Part shown: one piece after another, positions 7,492 to 16,530 of the stretch
Layout: every line of letters starts with the position of its first letter
Numbering within the stretch: the first letter of the stretch is position 1
Assembly: GCA_029975435.1 (NCBI GenBank)
Contig: JARKPC010000191.1
Location: forward strand, 1-37,169
DNA: 37,169 nucleotides
Direction of reading: 5' to 3'
Source of the DNA: Propionivibrio sp.
Lineage (GTDB): Bacteria > Pseudomonadota > Gammaproteobacteria > Burkholderiales > Rhodocyclaceae
Position numbers and translations under genes: made by a program
The notes under the pieces: generated by a model
What the model was told of the DNA's origin: nothing
The model's database searches: none
Seen by the model: only the letters and a program-made list of their open reading frames with translations

Positions 7492-9029
7492 GATCCGATC
7501 TTCCGGATGAGTTGAAGACTGAAGTTGCGCGGCTTGCCGTCTTCCTGCGACGTGTCTCCGCCGCGCAGGGACTTGCCCGATTCGATATCGAAAGGCTGCT
7601 GCAGGACTTCCACCTGCAGCTTCGGGTTGGATCGGAGCGTGTCGACGAAACGGTTGAACGTCGAGAGCATCTGGCGGGTATTGGGGCTGGATCCCAGACG
7701 TATCGTGCCGCGCACGACGGCACTCTCGCTGTCCTCGGGAACGGCTCTGATGTCGGCGCTCTGCCGGATCGAACCGGTGGAGGCGGGTTCGGCACCGCCG
7801 ATCTTCCAGTCGAGGCTGTCCAGTTCGATGGCCGGTTCTGCTTGCAGAGCTCGGCTGATCTCGTGATACATCGCGGTCGGCACGGTGCTTCGTCTTTCCT
7901 GGACTCGGTAACGGTCGATAACGCTCTTGAGCGTATCGTTGTCCGTGGGGACACTCGGGAAGGTCTTGACGATATCGCCGTAGCGTTGCCGGGAGAGCGC
8001 GGCTTCGCTACGCAGTGTTGCTGCCTCCTGCATGACCTCGTGGGCATCGAACCAGAATTTCCCGGAAAGCAGCAGGCAGCCGATCAGGGTCATGGCGCCC
8101 GCGCCCTGGAGGAGCGCGCGGATCTGGCCGATCTGGTAGTTGTGGCGCAACTCGTCGTTGGCGAACTGGATCGGCGGTGGATTGGTTACCAGCAAATGCA
8201 GGAACAGCAGTTCGCTGTGCGTATCCGCTGGCACGGTCTTCAATCCCGTACGGCCTGCGCATTCGGTGATGTCGAGGACGTTGAAGCGGACCGTCGGTGT
8301 GTCGATGCAGCTGTTCTGGATCGCCTTGAAGGCGCCGGGATGGGCGAGGATGTGGGCGGTGATGGCCTGGCTGCGGCCGATCAGTCGCTGGCTGGCAAGG
8401 TATTGCTGGAGCTTGAGCGATTCGGTGGCGAAGGTCTGGGCAATGCCGCCGATGCTGCTGTGCTGGAGAGGGGTCAGGCGGCTGAAGTGCAATTCGCCTC
8501 TCTCGAAATAGCTTTGCCTGATGCTTTGGTCCTGAACGGTGAGCAGCAAATTCGGCTCAGGAGGGAGGCGAAGTTTCCTGAGCAGCATCGGGGCGAGCAG
8601 CGGCAGCGAGAATATTCCCGCGAGCGGTGCTTCCGATGATCTGATGATGTCGAGCCATGGCTGGAGAAACGCCGGATTGGTCAGCGCCGTCAGGAGGACG
8701 CGCTCGTCCTTGCGCCGGCTTTTCTCGTGGCCCAGCGACATCGCCGTGCAGAGCGGCGTGTTGAAGAAGGCCTGCCCGATCTTGCGCTCGAGAACGGCTT
8801 TCCGGTCGGCTCCACGCAGGTAAGGGATGGTTTCGATGTGGAAGCCTTCTTCCGCAACGTTGGCCAGCAGCGAAAAAATGCTTTGCGGATGGTGCGCGAG
8901 ATAGTTCGAAAACTGTTGGAGCCCGGTTTCCGTGATCGAAAATGCTTCCTCGCACGTCAGCGTGCCGGACTGCCAGTGGTAGGCGGCCATCTGGTGCGAG
9001 CTGAGGTAGAGGAGGCGCTGGGATTTCAT
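7488..9029 (-). CDS. MshI-like protein (PilM-PilN or GspL-type fusion)
   Basis: A 513-residue protein in three parts. Residues 1 to about 290 look like a degenerate actin-like PilM/GspL cytoplasmic domain. A single transmembrane helix lies at about 309-328. A PilN-like periplasmic region follows: a coil (about 330-350), then a beta-alpha domain with a low-complexity stretch. The order cytoplasmic actin-like, membrane, periplasmic ferredoxin-like is that of GspL and MshI. It would couple the assembly ATPase and platform protein to the MshJ- and MshK-like proteins encoded next. The gene starts 14 bases after mshG ends. I see no clear ATP-binding motif in the N-terminal domain. Confidence 0.65.
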   Translation of the reverse strand: MKSQRLLYLSSHQMAAYHWQSGTLTCEEAFSITETGLQQFSNYLAHHPQSIFSLLANVAEEGFHIETIPYLRGADRKAVLERKIGQAFFNTPLCTAMSLGHEKSRRKDERVLLTALTNPAFLQPWLDIIRSSEAPLAGIFSLPLLAPMLLRKLRLPPEPNLLLTVQDQSIRQSYFERGELHFSRLTPLQHSSIGGIAQTFATESLKLQQYLASQRLIGRSQAITAHILAHPGAFKAIQNSCIDTPTVRFNVLDITECAGRTGLKTVPADTHSELLFLHLLVTNPPPIQFANDELRHNYQIGQIRALLQGAGAMTLIGCLLLSGKFWFDAHEVMQEAATLRSEAALSRQRYGDIVKTFPSVPTDNDTLKSVIDRYRVQERRSTVPTAMYHEISRALQAEPAIELDSLDWKIGGAEPASTGSIRQSADIRAVPEDSESAVVRGTIRLGSSPNTRQMLSTFNRFVDTLRSNPKLQVEVLQQPFDIESGKSLRGGDTSQEDGKPRNFSLQLIRKIGS

Positions 9030-9043
9030 GGGTTTGAGTCGAG

Positions 9044-10246
9044 TTATGTCTTGATCCGGCTGATGACATCATAAACCGGACCGAGCACGGACAGCATGAT
9101 CCAGCCGAGCAGGCAGCCGAGAACCATGGTCAGCATCGGTTCGATCAGTTGTTGCACTTTCTCGACCGATTCCTTGACGTCACGGTTGTAGAAATAGCTG
9201 ATGTTGACCAGGGCTTCTCCCAGCGCCCCGGTACTCTCTCCCACCCGCAGCATACGGATCACCAGCGGCGGGAAAAAACCGGTCTGATGAAACGCCGCGG
9301 TCACGTTCTGCCCCTCGCCGATCAGTTGCTCGACGCGTTCCAGTCCGCGGCGGACGACGAGGTTGCCGACCACATCCTGAGTGGTGCGGATCGACTCGAG
9401 TATCGGAATCCCCGATGAATAGAGAAGGGCGAAGGTGTTGGAAAAACGCGAGAGAATGATCTTGCGCAGGATCTCGCCGACGAACGGAAACCTGAGCTTC
9501 AATCCGTCGAAGCGGATCCGCGCCAGCGGATTGGCATTCAGCAGTATCTTGATGCCGACGCCCAGCAGCACGGGCAGCAGCAGCGCGACGTACCAGTACG
9601 CAACCAGCAGGTCGGAAACGAAAAACAGGATCTGCGTCTGCATCGGCAGAGCTTCACCCATGTTCTTAACGAACTGCTTGAGTTGCGGCACCATGTAAAC
9701 CATCAGGAAAAACGTGGCCGCGATCACGATGGTGCCGACGAAGGCCGGGTACATGGCGAGCTTCTTGGTCTGCGAGGCGAGTTCGTCCTCCCATTTGAGC
9801 GTGTCGGTCAGGCTGCGCAGCACTTCGGGAAGCTTGCCCGTCGTTTCCCCGGCGCGGATCAGGCTGACGAACACCTTGTCGAAGATCCTCGGGTGGGCGT
9901 CCATGGCCTGCGACAGGGTCTGGCCGCCTTCAATGCCGTCCACCAGGCTGGCGACGACTTCGCGGAAGCGGGGGTTCTCCAGGCTGTCGCGCAAATCCGC
10001 AAGTCCGTCGAGAATCGGTACTTTCACCCGCACCAGGTGTTCCAGGTGAAAACAGAAATGGATCAGCTCGCGACGCGGGACGTTTCTTGATCCGAACAGG
10101 TTCCTGTTATTCACCGGGTCGCCGTTGATGAGGTCGAGATCCATGCGCCGCAGGCGCATTTCGAGGTCGACGATGTTCATGGCGTCGACGCGGCCGGTAA
10201 CCGAATGTCCGTCCGGATCGACCGCCCGATAGTTGAAAAGCGGCAT
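9044..10246 (-). CDS. mshG: Pilus/secretion platform protein MshG (GspF/PilC family)
   Basis: A 400-residue polytopic inner-membrane protein that forms the platform around which pilin subunits are extracted. It begins MPLFNYRAVDPDG, the usual GspF start. It has two GspF repeats, each a helical cytoplasmic part followed by membrane helices. The segment FLMVYMVPQL ends the first membrane region, and the protein closes with a helix containing GCLLGWIMLSVLGPVYD. The longer in-frame extension to 10489 is rejected because it runs through mshE and is arginine-rich, non-family sequence. The start codon lies 5 bases after the mshE stop. Confidence 0.9.
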   Translation of the reverse strand: MPLFNYRAVDPDGHSVTGRVDAMNIVDLEMRLRRMDLDLINGDPVNNRNLFGSRNVPRRELIHFCFHLEHLVRVKVPILDGLADLRDSLENPRFREVVASLVDGIEGGQTLSQAMDAHPRIFDKVFVSLIRAGETTGKLPEVLRSLTDTLKWEDELASQTKKLAMYPAFVGTIVIAATFFLMVYMVPQLKQFVKNMGEALPMQTQILFFVSDLLVAYWYVALLLPVLLGVGIKILLNANPLARIRFDGLKLRFPFVGEILRKIILSRFSNTFALLYSSGIPILESIRTTQDVVGNLVVRRGLERVEQLIGEGQNVTAAFHQTGFFPPLVIRMLRVGESTGALGEALVNISYFYNRDVKESVEKVQQLIEPMLTMVLGCLLGWIMLSVLGPVYDVISRIKT

Positions 10247-10251
10247 GGTGC

Positions 10252-11952
10252 CTACATCCTGTCGGTCAGGTCGACCACCCGGGCGAGTTCCTCGAGCGAA
10301 GTTGACCCGTCGAGAACGCGTCGCAACCCATCGTCCGCCAGCGGTACGAATCCGATCCGGGCAGCCAGCTGCCGGATTTCTCGGGCCGTGGCGCGCTTGG
10401 CCACAAGTTCGTCGAGGTCGGCGTTCATGCGCAGGATTTCCATGATCGCCAGCCGCCCGCGGTAGCCCTGGAAATCGCAGCGTTCGCAACCGCAGGGGCG
10501 GAAGATGACCGGGCGCGGGGTTTCGGCCGGCGTGCCCAGCAAGCGGGTCTCGTGATCCTCGGCCTGGTAGGGCGTCTTGCAGTGCGAACAGAGCCGGCGA
10601 ACCAGGCGCTGGGCGACGACGCCAATGACGTTCCCCGCCATGATGTCCGGCAGCACGCCGATGTCGAGCAAGCGCGGGATGGCGCCAATGGCCGAATTGG
10701 TGTGCAGCGTGGAATAGACCTGATGCCCTGTCATCGCTGCGCGGAAGGCCATTTCCGCGGTTTCCGCGTCGCGGATTTCACCGACCAGGATGACATCCGG
10801 ATCCTGGCGCATCATCGAGCGGATGCCGTTGGCAAAATCGAGCTTGGCCGATTCGGCCACCGAGGTTTGCCGAACAAGCGCCATCGGATACTCGACCGGA
10901 TCCTCCAGGGTCATGATGTTCAGACCCTCGGAGTTGATGTGGTTGAGAATGGAATAAAGCGTCGTCGTCTTGCCGCTGCCTGTCGGCCCTGTGAGCAGGA
11001 TGATGCCTTCCGGCCGGGAGATCATCAGCTTGAGCATGTTCAGTTGCTGCTCGGTCAGGCCCAGCCCTTCCAGGGGGACGAGACCTTTCTGGCGGTCGAG
11101 GATCCGCAGCACGATATTTTCGCCGTGGATGGTCGGCTGTGCGGAAACGCGGAAGTCGATCTGGCGGCCCCGGATATTGAGGGTGATGCGTCCGTCCTGC
11201 GGCGCGCGAGTTTCGGCGATGTTCATGCCGCTCATGACCTTGACGCGCACAGCCATGGCCGGCCAGTAGGATTGGTGCAGCGAACGGATCTGGCGCAGCA
11301 TGCCGTCGATGCGGTAGCGGATGCGCAGGAAACCGGTCTCCGGTTCGAAATGGATGTCCGACGATTCGCGCTTGACGGCGTCGGTCAGGATCGAGTCGAT
11401 CAGGCGGACGACCGGCTGGCTGTATTCGTCGGAAGAGGATTGCAGACCACGGAAGTCTATCTCGCCGGTCTCGATCTCATGCAGGATGCCGTCGATCGAC
11501 AGTTCGTAGCCATAGGCTTGGTCGATGGCACGCGCGATCTCCGTTTCGCCGGCCAGCAGGGTGTCGATTTCGATGGCGCCCTTGGTCAGGCTGCGGATAC
11601 GGTCGAGCGCTACGATGTCGTTGGTGTCGGCGATGGCGACGGTCAATCGCTGGTGCTCCTCGTCGTAGTCGAGGGGCAGCAGGTGATGGCGCTTGGCCAG
11701 TTCGCGCGGGACCAGGGCCAGGGCCGAAGGGTCGATGATGGCGTTGGCCAGGTCGATGCTTTGCTTGCCCAGACTTTCCGACAGGGCGTCGCGCAAGGTG
11801 GCCTCGGTAACGAAGCCCAGGGAAACCAGCAACTTGCCGACCGGCTGGTTGGACTTCATCTGCTCCAGCAGGGCGATACGCAGCTGATCCTCGCTGAGGA
11901 TGCCCTTGGCGATCAGGACTTGTCCGAGTTGTCGTGGATGGGGGGCGTTCAT
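10252..11952 (-). CDS. mshE: Pilus/secretion assembly ATPase MshE (GspE/PilB family)
   Basis: A 566-residue hexameric cytoplasmic ATPase that powers pilin polymerisation. The N-terminus has tandem MshEN-type repeats (RQLGQVLIAKGILS at 7-20 and VGKLLVSLGFVTE at 38-50), a domain known to bind cyclic di-GMP in this family. The ATPase core shows a Walker A (GPTGSGKTTT, 322-331), an Asp box, a Walker B-like DPDVILVGEIRD (384-395) and a His box (HQVYSTLHTNS). A zinc site is present as CSHC (455-458) and CERC (489-492). This makes it an extension (PilB/GspE) rather than a PilT retraction ATPase. It sits between mshN and mshG, as in MSHA clusters. Confidence 0.93.
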   Translation of the reverse strand: MNAPHPRQLGQVLIAKGILSEDQLRIALLEQMKSNQPVGKLLVSLGFVTEATLRDALSESLGKQSIDLANAIIDPSALALVPRELAKRHHLLPLDYDEEHQRLTVAIADTNDIVALDRIRSLTKGAIEIDTLLAGETEIARAIDQAYGYELSIDGILHEIETGEIDFRGLQSSSDEYSQPVVRLIDSILTDAVKRESSDIHFEPETGFLRIRYRIDGMLRQIRSLHQSYWPAMAVRVKVMSGMNIAETRAPQDGRITLNIRGRQIDFRVSAQPTIHGENIVLRILDRQKGLVPLEGLGLTEQQLNMLKLMISRPEGIILLTGPTGSGKTTTLYSILNHINSEGLNIMTLEDPVEYPMALVRQTSVAESAKLDFANGIRSMMRQDPDVILVGEIRDAETAEMAFRAAMTGHQVYSTLHTNSAIGAIPRLLDIGVLPDIMAGNVIGVVAQRLVRRLCSHCKTPYQAEDHETRLLGTPAETPRPVIFRPCGCERCDFQGYRGRLAIMEILRMNADLDELVAKRATAREIRQLAARIGFVPLADDGLRRVLDGSTSLEELARVVDLTDRM

Positions 11953-11982
11953 CGGGCGCGTATTCTCGAACGCAGGGCGCGG

Positions 11983-13260
11983 TTATGGCTGCAGTTCCAG
12001 GATACGGGTCCTGGCTTGATTGCGGTCGAACGACACCGTCCGTGATTCGCCGGCCGTCAACGCCATCTGGTAGTACTGCCCGGCCAGCTTGTTCTGACGC
12101 AGGTGGTCGAGGCTGACAGCCAGGTTGAAGATGAAGTCGGGGTTGTCCGGCTCGGTCGCATAGGCCCGGAAATAAACCTGCTGTGCCTCGCTCCAGCGTC
12201 CTTGGCTGGCGTACAGGTTGCCCAGCGCGAAGAGCAGGGCCGGCGAGTCGGGCTGGCTGGATAAAGCGGTCTTCAGCCGGCTTTCGGAAAAATCGGCATC
12301 TGCAAGCCCGCGCGTACTGATCACGCCGGCCTGGGCGGTCGCGTCGTTCGGATTCGACTCCAGGGCGCGCAGGTAATACCTCTGCGCCCTTTCGGCCTGT
12401 CCCTGCTGTCCGGCGATGGTGGCGAGACCGAGCAGGGCGTCGGTGTTCTTTGGGTCGTTGCGCAGGACCTGTTCATAGTCGCGCTGAGCGTCATCGAGCC
12501 GGCCGGCTTGCAGCGCATCGTACCCACGTTCAAGTGCCGGGTCTGCGCGGGGCTGGCTCCGGCTTAAGCGAACCGGGCCGTCGACTGGCGCCTGCGCCAT
12601 CGAATCCGCCGGCGGGGCGGTCGGCTTTTCCTTACGCTCTGCCGCGACAGAGGAAGCCGAGGGCTTGGCGGAGAGTCTGTTGGCGGGAGATTTCAGTTCT
12701 TCGGATGGGGGAGCGGGGGAGGGTTGGAGCGATGGGGTGGGGTTGGCCAGCGCGCCAGCGATGGGGGATGCCGGTGAGGGGGATGCAGATGCCGCAGCGG
12801 CGGCTGTGGCAGGTGCCGGAGGCAGGGGTTTGGCGAGCGTATGCGCTGGAATTGCTTGCAGCTGCCACCAGAAATATCCTCCCACAGCCAGCGCGGCGAA
12901 CAGGCCCAGGCCCGCAACAAGCCAGAGATTGTTGTTCTTGCCCGGGGGCTGTTTGGCCGAAAAGACGTTGCGCACGGCGGTTCGTTCGGCGGCTCTGTTG
13001 CCTTCGGTGGCGGTGTCGGTCGGCCGGTTGATGGCCCGCGGCGGTGCCGGTTTGATGCCGATGTCTTCGGCATTAAACGGTGTTGACATGTCGGGCGGGG
13101 GTTGTCTGTCCGCCAGGGTTGCAATCCGGTCGCTGTCGGATGCCGCCGCGGTTTCGCCCAAGGGCGATGCCGCCATTGACGGAACGGAAGCCTGGCGGTT
13201 GTCCGAGGATTGGCGCTTGGCCTCTTCAGCCTTCTTCAGCGCTTCCATCAGCAAGCTCAC
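11983..13260 (-). CDS. mshN: MshN-like TPR protein
   Basis: A 425-residue bitopic protein. It begins MSLLMEALKKAEEAKRQ, a charged helix, followed by a disordered cytoplasmic part, a transmembrane helix (about 111-131), a Pro/Ala/Ser-rich linker and C-terminal tetratricopeptide repeats. One repeat reads GRLDDAQRDYEQVLRNDPKN. MSHA clusters carry such a TPR protein, MshN, beside the secretin and ATPase, probably aiding secretin or pilus assembly. The start is GTG at 13260, overlapping the mshL stop as GTGA; an in-frame ATG at 13248 would remove four residues. Its order between mshL and mshE supports the name. Confidence 0.8.
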   Translation of the reverse strand: MSLLMEALKKAEEAKRQSSDNRQASVPSMAASPLGETAAASDSDRIATLADRQPPPDMSTPFNAEDIGIKPAPPRAINRPTDTATEGNRAAERTAVRNVFSAKQPPGKNNNLWLVAGLGLFAALAVGGYFWWQLQAIPAHTLAKPLPPAPATAAAAASASPSPASPIAGALANPTPSLQPSPAPPSEELKSPANRLSAKPSASSVAAERKEKPTAPPADSMAQAPVDGPVRLSRSQPRADPALERGYDALQAGRLDDAQRDYEQVLRNDPKNTDALLGLATIAGQQGQAERAQRYYLRALESNPNDATAQAGVISTRGLADADFSESRLKTALSSQPDSPALLFALGNLYASQGRWSEAQQVYFRAYATEPDNPDFIFNLAVSLDHLRQNKLAGQYYQMALTAGESRTVSFDRNQARTRILELQP

Positions 13261-15059
13261 TTGAGCGGCTCCTGCAGTTGGTTGGGGCCGGAAAATGGCT
13301 GATAGACCTGATCCGTCGTGAAGAAGTCCTTGTCCGGGAGGGAATTGGCGAGGTGGCTGAAGTCGCCGCTGATGGATGCATCCTTGATCACCGTCGGGCG
13401 CAGCACGATGACCAACTCTGTCTTGGTCGAGGCGTTGCTGCGGGTGGTGAATATCTCGCCGAGCAGGGGAATATCACCCACGCCGGGCAGGCGGCCGCTC
13501 TTGTTCTCCATCCGATCTTCCATCAGACCGCCGAGCACGGCAATGTCGCCGCTTTGCACGCGCATCATCGATTCGATTTCACGAGTACGTATCTGCGGAA
13601 CCTCGTTCTTTACCGTGAGAGCCGGGTTAGGATCTTCCTTGAGGGCGGCAATGCTGGAAATGGACGGGCGGACGTTCAGCGTCACGACATCGTCGTCGCT
13701 GATCTGCGCGGTGAGGCTCATGAAAAATCCGATCGACACCGATTGCGGGGTGGTGGTGGTCGTCGTTACGGCGTTCGTGTTGTTGTTCCCCGCGGCGATA
13801 TCCTGTTTGACATTGAAGTACACGAAATCTTCGGACACCTTGAGCGTCGCCGTCTGGTTATTGAGTACAGTGAGTTTGGGACTGGATAGCACCTTGGCCG
13901 TGCCGAATCCGCGCAGCATTTCGACGATTACATTGAGTCCGCCTGAAATGTTTCTGTAGGTCAGGGTGAACGGGTTGACCGTTGATCCGGCGGTCTGTGT
14001 ATTCGTCGCACGGGACAGGGAGAACCCGGTCTGCGTTGCCGCCTTGGTCCAGTCAATGCCTTGTTGGTAATTGTCGCCCAGGTTGACTTCGACGATGGTG
14101 GCCTCGATCAGCACCTGGCGCCGGGCGCTGCGCATGATGCGGTCGATGAATTCCTGGACCTTCTCATGCTGACGGGACGTCGCGCGCACGGCAATGACAC
14201 CCGTTTCAGGGTTGGCAATTACCGAAGCGGCCTCGCGGAAGGTCATTCTCTTCACCACGGTGGCGCCACTGTTTTGCAAGGTGGCCGCATTGGGGCTGGA
14301 CGCCAGCGTTTGTTGTGCCAGATTGCTGCGCGAAATACTTGTTCCCACCGGATTGGGAGCGCCAGTTCCGGTCGTGCTCTGCGCCGAATTCTGTTCAACG
14401 ACCGTTTCCGTGGAACCTTCCGGGAATACCTTGTCGGTTTCGTGCAACAGGTCTTTGAGGTTTTTCTCAAGTGATTCCCAGAACCTGTTCTTCGACTTGT
14501 TCTCGATCTGGATGCGCGACACATTGCCGCTGGACGACGCGCTGCCGGCGGTCGACAACGCACTGGTTGATATCTGCGTGTTGGTCGATACCGTACCGGT
14601 CACTTCCCGGGCCAGGTTTACATAGTCGACGCGGTAGTGTTTCAGGAACGGCGCGTCGGGCATGACCGCGAGGTTCGGGCCGTCGAGCTCGAAGCGCATG
14701 TCTACCTGCTTGGCAATGCGGCTGAGCAGCTGCGGCAGGGTTTGGTCAATGGCGTTCAGGGTGACGTTGCCGGAGATACCGGGATGGATGTCCACATTCA
14801 GGCGGGCGTCGCGGGCCAGCGCAAAGAGAAGGTCATGGACCTTGATATTGTTGACGACGACGCTGTAGGTCTCCGTCTTTCCCGCAGTCTTCGGACGAGG
14901 GAGCGGAATGCTTTGTTGTACAGGCTGTGGAATGGAGCCCTGCGCCTTGGTAACGTTCTCGGCCCGCAGATGCCCGGCAGACGGTCCGCCGCTCAATGTC
15001 GTGGGAGCACACGCAGCAACCAGAAAGGCTGTCAGAATCGCGCCGGCAAGTCTCAGCAT
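13257..15059 (-). CDS. mshL: MSHA-type secretin MshL (outer-membrane channel)
   Basis: A lipoprotein secretin through which the fibre or substrate crosses the outer membrane. From ATG 15059 the protein has 600 residues, with a 16-residue signal ending in VAAC, a reasonable lipobox. An N-terminal domain (VHDLLFALARDARLNVDIHP) is followed by a Ser/Thr/Asn-rich region and a secretin beta-domain. The latter contains RQVLIEATIVEVNLGDNYQQG, VPQIRTREIES, GDIAVLGGLM and the closing TELVIVLRPTVIKD. An in-frame ATG at 15095 would lengthen the signal by 12 residues, but it lies inside a candidate -10 box. Its end overlaps mshN as GTGA. Confidence 0.9.
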   Translation of the reverse strand: MLRLAGAILTAFLVAACAPTTLSGGPSAGHLRAENVTKAQGSIPQPVQQSIPLPRPKTAGKTETYSVVVNNIKVHDLLFALARDARLNVDIHPGISGNVTLNAIDQTLPQLLSRIAKQVDMRFELDGPNLAVMPDAPFLKHYRVDYVNLAREVTGTVSTNTQISTSALSTAGSASSSGNVSRIQIENKSKNRFWESLEKNLKDLLHETDKVFPEGSTETVVEQNSAQSTTGTGAPNPVGTSISRSNLAQQTLASSPNAATLQNSGATVVKRMTFREAASVIANPETGVIAVRATSRQHEKVQEFIDRIMRSARRQVLIEATIVEVNLGDNYQQGIDWTKAATQTGFSLSRATNTQTAGSTVNPFTLTYRNISGGLNVIVEMLRGFGTAKVLSSPKLTVLNNQTATLKVSEDFVYFNVKQDIAAGNNNTNAVTTTTTTPQSVSIGFFMSLTAQISDDDVVTLNVRPSISSIAALKEDPNPALTVKNEVPQIRTREIESMMRVQSGDIAVLGGLMEDRMENKSGRLPGVGDIPLLGEIFTTRSNASTKTELVIVLRPTVIKDASISGDFSHLANSLPDKDFFTTDQVYQPFSGPNQLQEPLK

Positions 15060-15090
15060 GCTTGTTGTCGTCCGGTGGAAATTTGAAATT

Positions 15091-15118
15091 ATCATATCAC
15101 GTAAAGATTTTTCTTCAA
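15091..15118 (-). promoter_or_regulatory. Candidate internal promoter before mshL
   Basis: On the - strand TTGAAG (15118-15113) is followed after 16 bases by TATGAT (15096-15091, 5 of 6 to the -10 consensus). Transcription would start near 15084, leaving a short leader to ATG 15059. It lies in the only sizeable gap inside the pilus operon. If used, the upstream ATG at 15095 would not be on this transcript. Confidence 0.4.
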
Positions 15119-15171
15119 GTGATTGATTTGTATTGATTGAGCGTTTCCGATCTGTTGTCGGCGCAGTGTTG

Positions 15172-16530
15172 CTATTTCAACTTGCTCACGGTTCGGATGT
15201 AGGGGTGGCCGGCTGGGGTGATTGCGGAGAGGATGGGCAGTTGCTCGCTGGCCGCCTCGCGCGTGGGGTAGTCGCCATAGATGACACCGAGGCGATTGCG
15301 CCCGCTGAGCCGGGAGCGATAGACGCGGATCTGCAACGGATCAACCTTGCTGGAGAGGCTGTCGATGAATAGCTGGACGTCGGTGAGATTGTTTCCGTCC
15401 GTGCTGAGGAGCTGGATGAAATAGTGCGAATCCGGCGTAATCTTCAGCCATTCGTCGGTGGCGGCAATCCGTTCGGTGAGCGTTGATGCGTTTGCCAACG
15501 ACGCGGGACCTTCGGTCACCGGGTGGGGCATGGCCCTGTCGGATGGCGGGTTTTCGGCGTTGGGAGGGAGTGTCGGAATGCCCTGTTCCGTTCGGGCGGA
15601 TTCGGGCGCTGCTGTTGGCAAGGGGGGCGGCGTTATGCCGATCCGCCAGGCGATGAATGCCAGTATGAGCACTGCAGCAATTCCAAACCCAGCCATGGCT
15701 ATCGGCGAGCGGTCGTTCCGTATTGGTGTCAATTGGGCGTCGCGGATGGCTGCCTTGATCTGGCGGTTATCCACGATGTGCCGGCCATCCGCGAAGGCCG
15801 AAAGCAAGCCCTTGTCGGCCAGGATGTTGATTCGGCGCGTCAGCCCTTGGGACGCTTTGCTGACCAGTCTTATGGCGCTCGCCGTGAACAAATCCGGGCC
15901 TCGGTATCCCGCCGCGCGCAGACGGAACATCATGTAATTACCGATATCACCATGGCGCAGCGGTTCCAGCGCGAAATTGTGGGTGATGCGGTCCTTCAGC
16001 TGGCGCATGCCTTTTTCGCTCAGGCGTTCGTCCAGTTCAGGCTGGCCGAAGAGAACGATGTGCAAGAGTTTGTGCCGGTTTGATTCGAGATTGGAAAGCA
16101 GGCGGATTTCCTCGAGCGTTTCGGCCGGCATGGCATGCGCTTCGTCGATCATTACCACCACTTGGCGCCCGGATGCATAGATTTCCAGCAGGCGCTCCTG
16201 CAGGGCACGCATCATTTGATGGGTGCGCAGGACGGGCAGGTCGATCTTCAACTCGTCGGCAATGGCGTGGAGGATGTCCTCGCGCGAAAGCGACGGTGTG
16301 GCCAGATAGACCGTTTCGACGTGATTCGGTAGTTTTTCCAGGAGCATCCGGCAAAGCATGGTCTTGCCGCTACCCACCTCGCCGCTGACCTTCACAATGC
16401 CTTCGTCGTGAGTAATGGCATAGATCAACGCTTCGAGCGTGTTTCCGCGGTTGGCTCCGGCGAAGAAGAATTCCGTGTGTGGAGTGATGCTGAATGGAGC
16501 CTCGCGCAGGCCGAAGTGTTCAAGGTACAT
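15172..16530 (-). CDS. mshM: MshM/ExeA-type AAA+ ATPase with C-terminal SPOR-like domain
   Basis: A 452-residue inner-membrane ATPase. It starts MYLEHFGL as ExeA/MshM proteins do. It has a Walker A (GEVGSGKT, 50-57), a Walker B (VVVMIDEAH, 124-132), a sensor region, a transmembrane helix (about 277-297) and a Pro-rich linker. The C-terminal 80 residues (YFIQLLSTDGNNL through GVIYGDYPTREAA) resemble the SPOR domain of DamX, which binds denuded peptidoglycan. ExeA-type ATPases help the secretin pass the cell wall; usually their periplasmic part is a different peptidoglycan-binding domain. The start is ATG at 16530, overlapping the regulator's stop as TGATG; a GTG one codon earlier is possible. 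Confidence 0.85.
   Translation of the reverse strand: MYLEHFGLREAPFSITPHTEFFFAGANRGNTLEALIYAITHDEGIVKVSGEVGSGKTMLCRMLLEKLPNHVETVYLATPSLSREDILHAIADELKIDLPVLRTHQMMRALQERLLEIYASGRQVVVMIDEAHAMPAETLEEIRLLSNLESNRHKLLHIVLFGQPELDERLSEKGMRQLKDRITHNFALEPLRHGDIGNYMMFRLRAAGYRGPDLFTASAIRLVSKASQGLTRRINILADKGLLSAFADGRHIVDNRQIKAAIRDAQLTPIRNDRSPIAMAGFGIAAVLILAFIAWRIGITPPPLPTAAPESARTEQGIPTLPPNAENPPSDRAMPHPVTEGPASLANASTLTERIAATDEWLKITPDSHYFIQLLSTDGNNLTDVQLFIDSLSSKVDPLQIRVYRSRLSGRNRLGVIYGDYPTREAASEQLPILSAITPAGHPYIRTVSKLK

Noticed and set aside
10247..10489. N-terminal extension of mshG
   Set aside because: Inside mshE in another frame; the GspF family start MPLFNYRA is at 10246.
10552..12045. 497-codon open frame on the + strand opposite mshE
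   Set aside because: Antisense to a gene with intact ATPase motifs; composition is typical of GC-rich shadow frames and no domain is recognisable.
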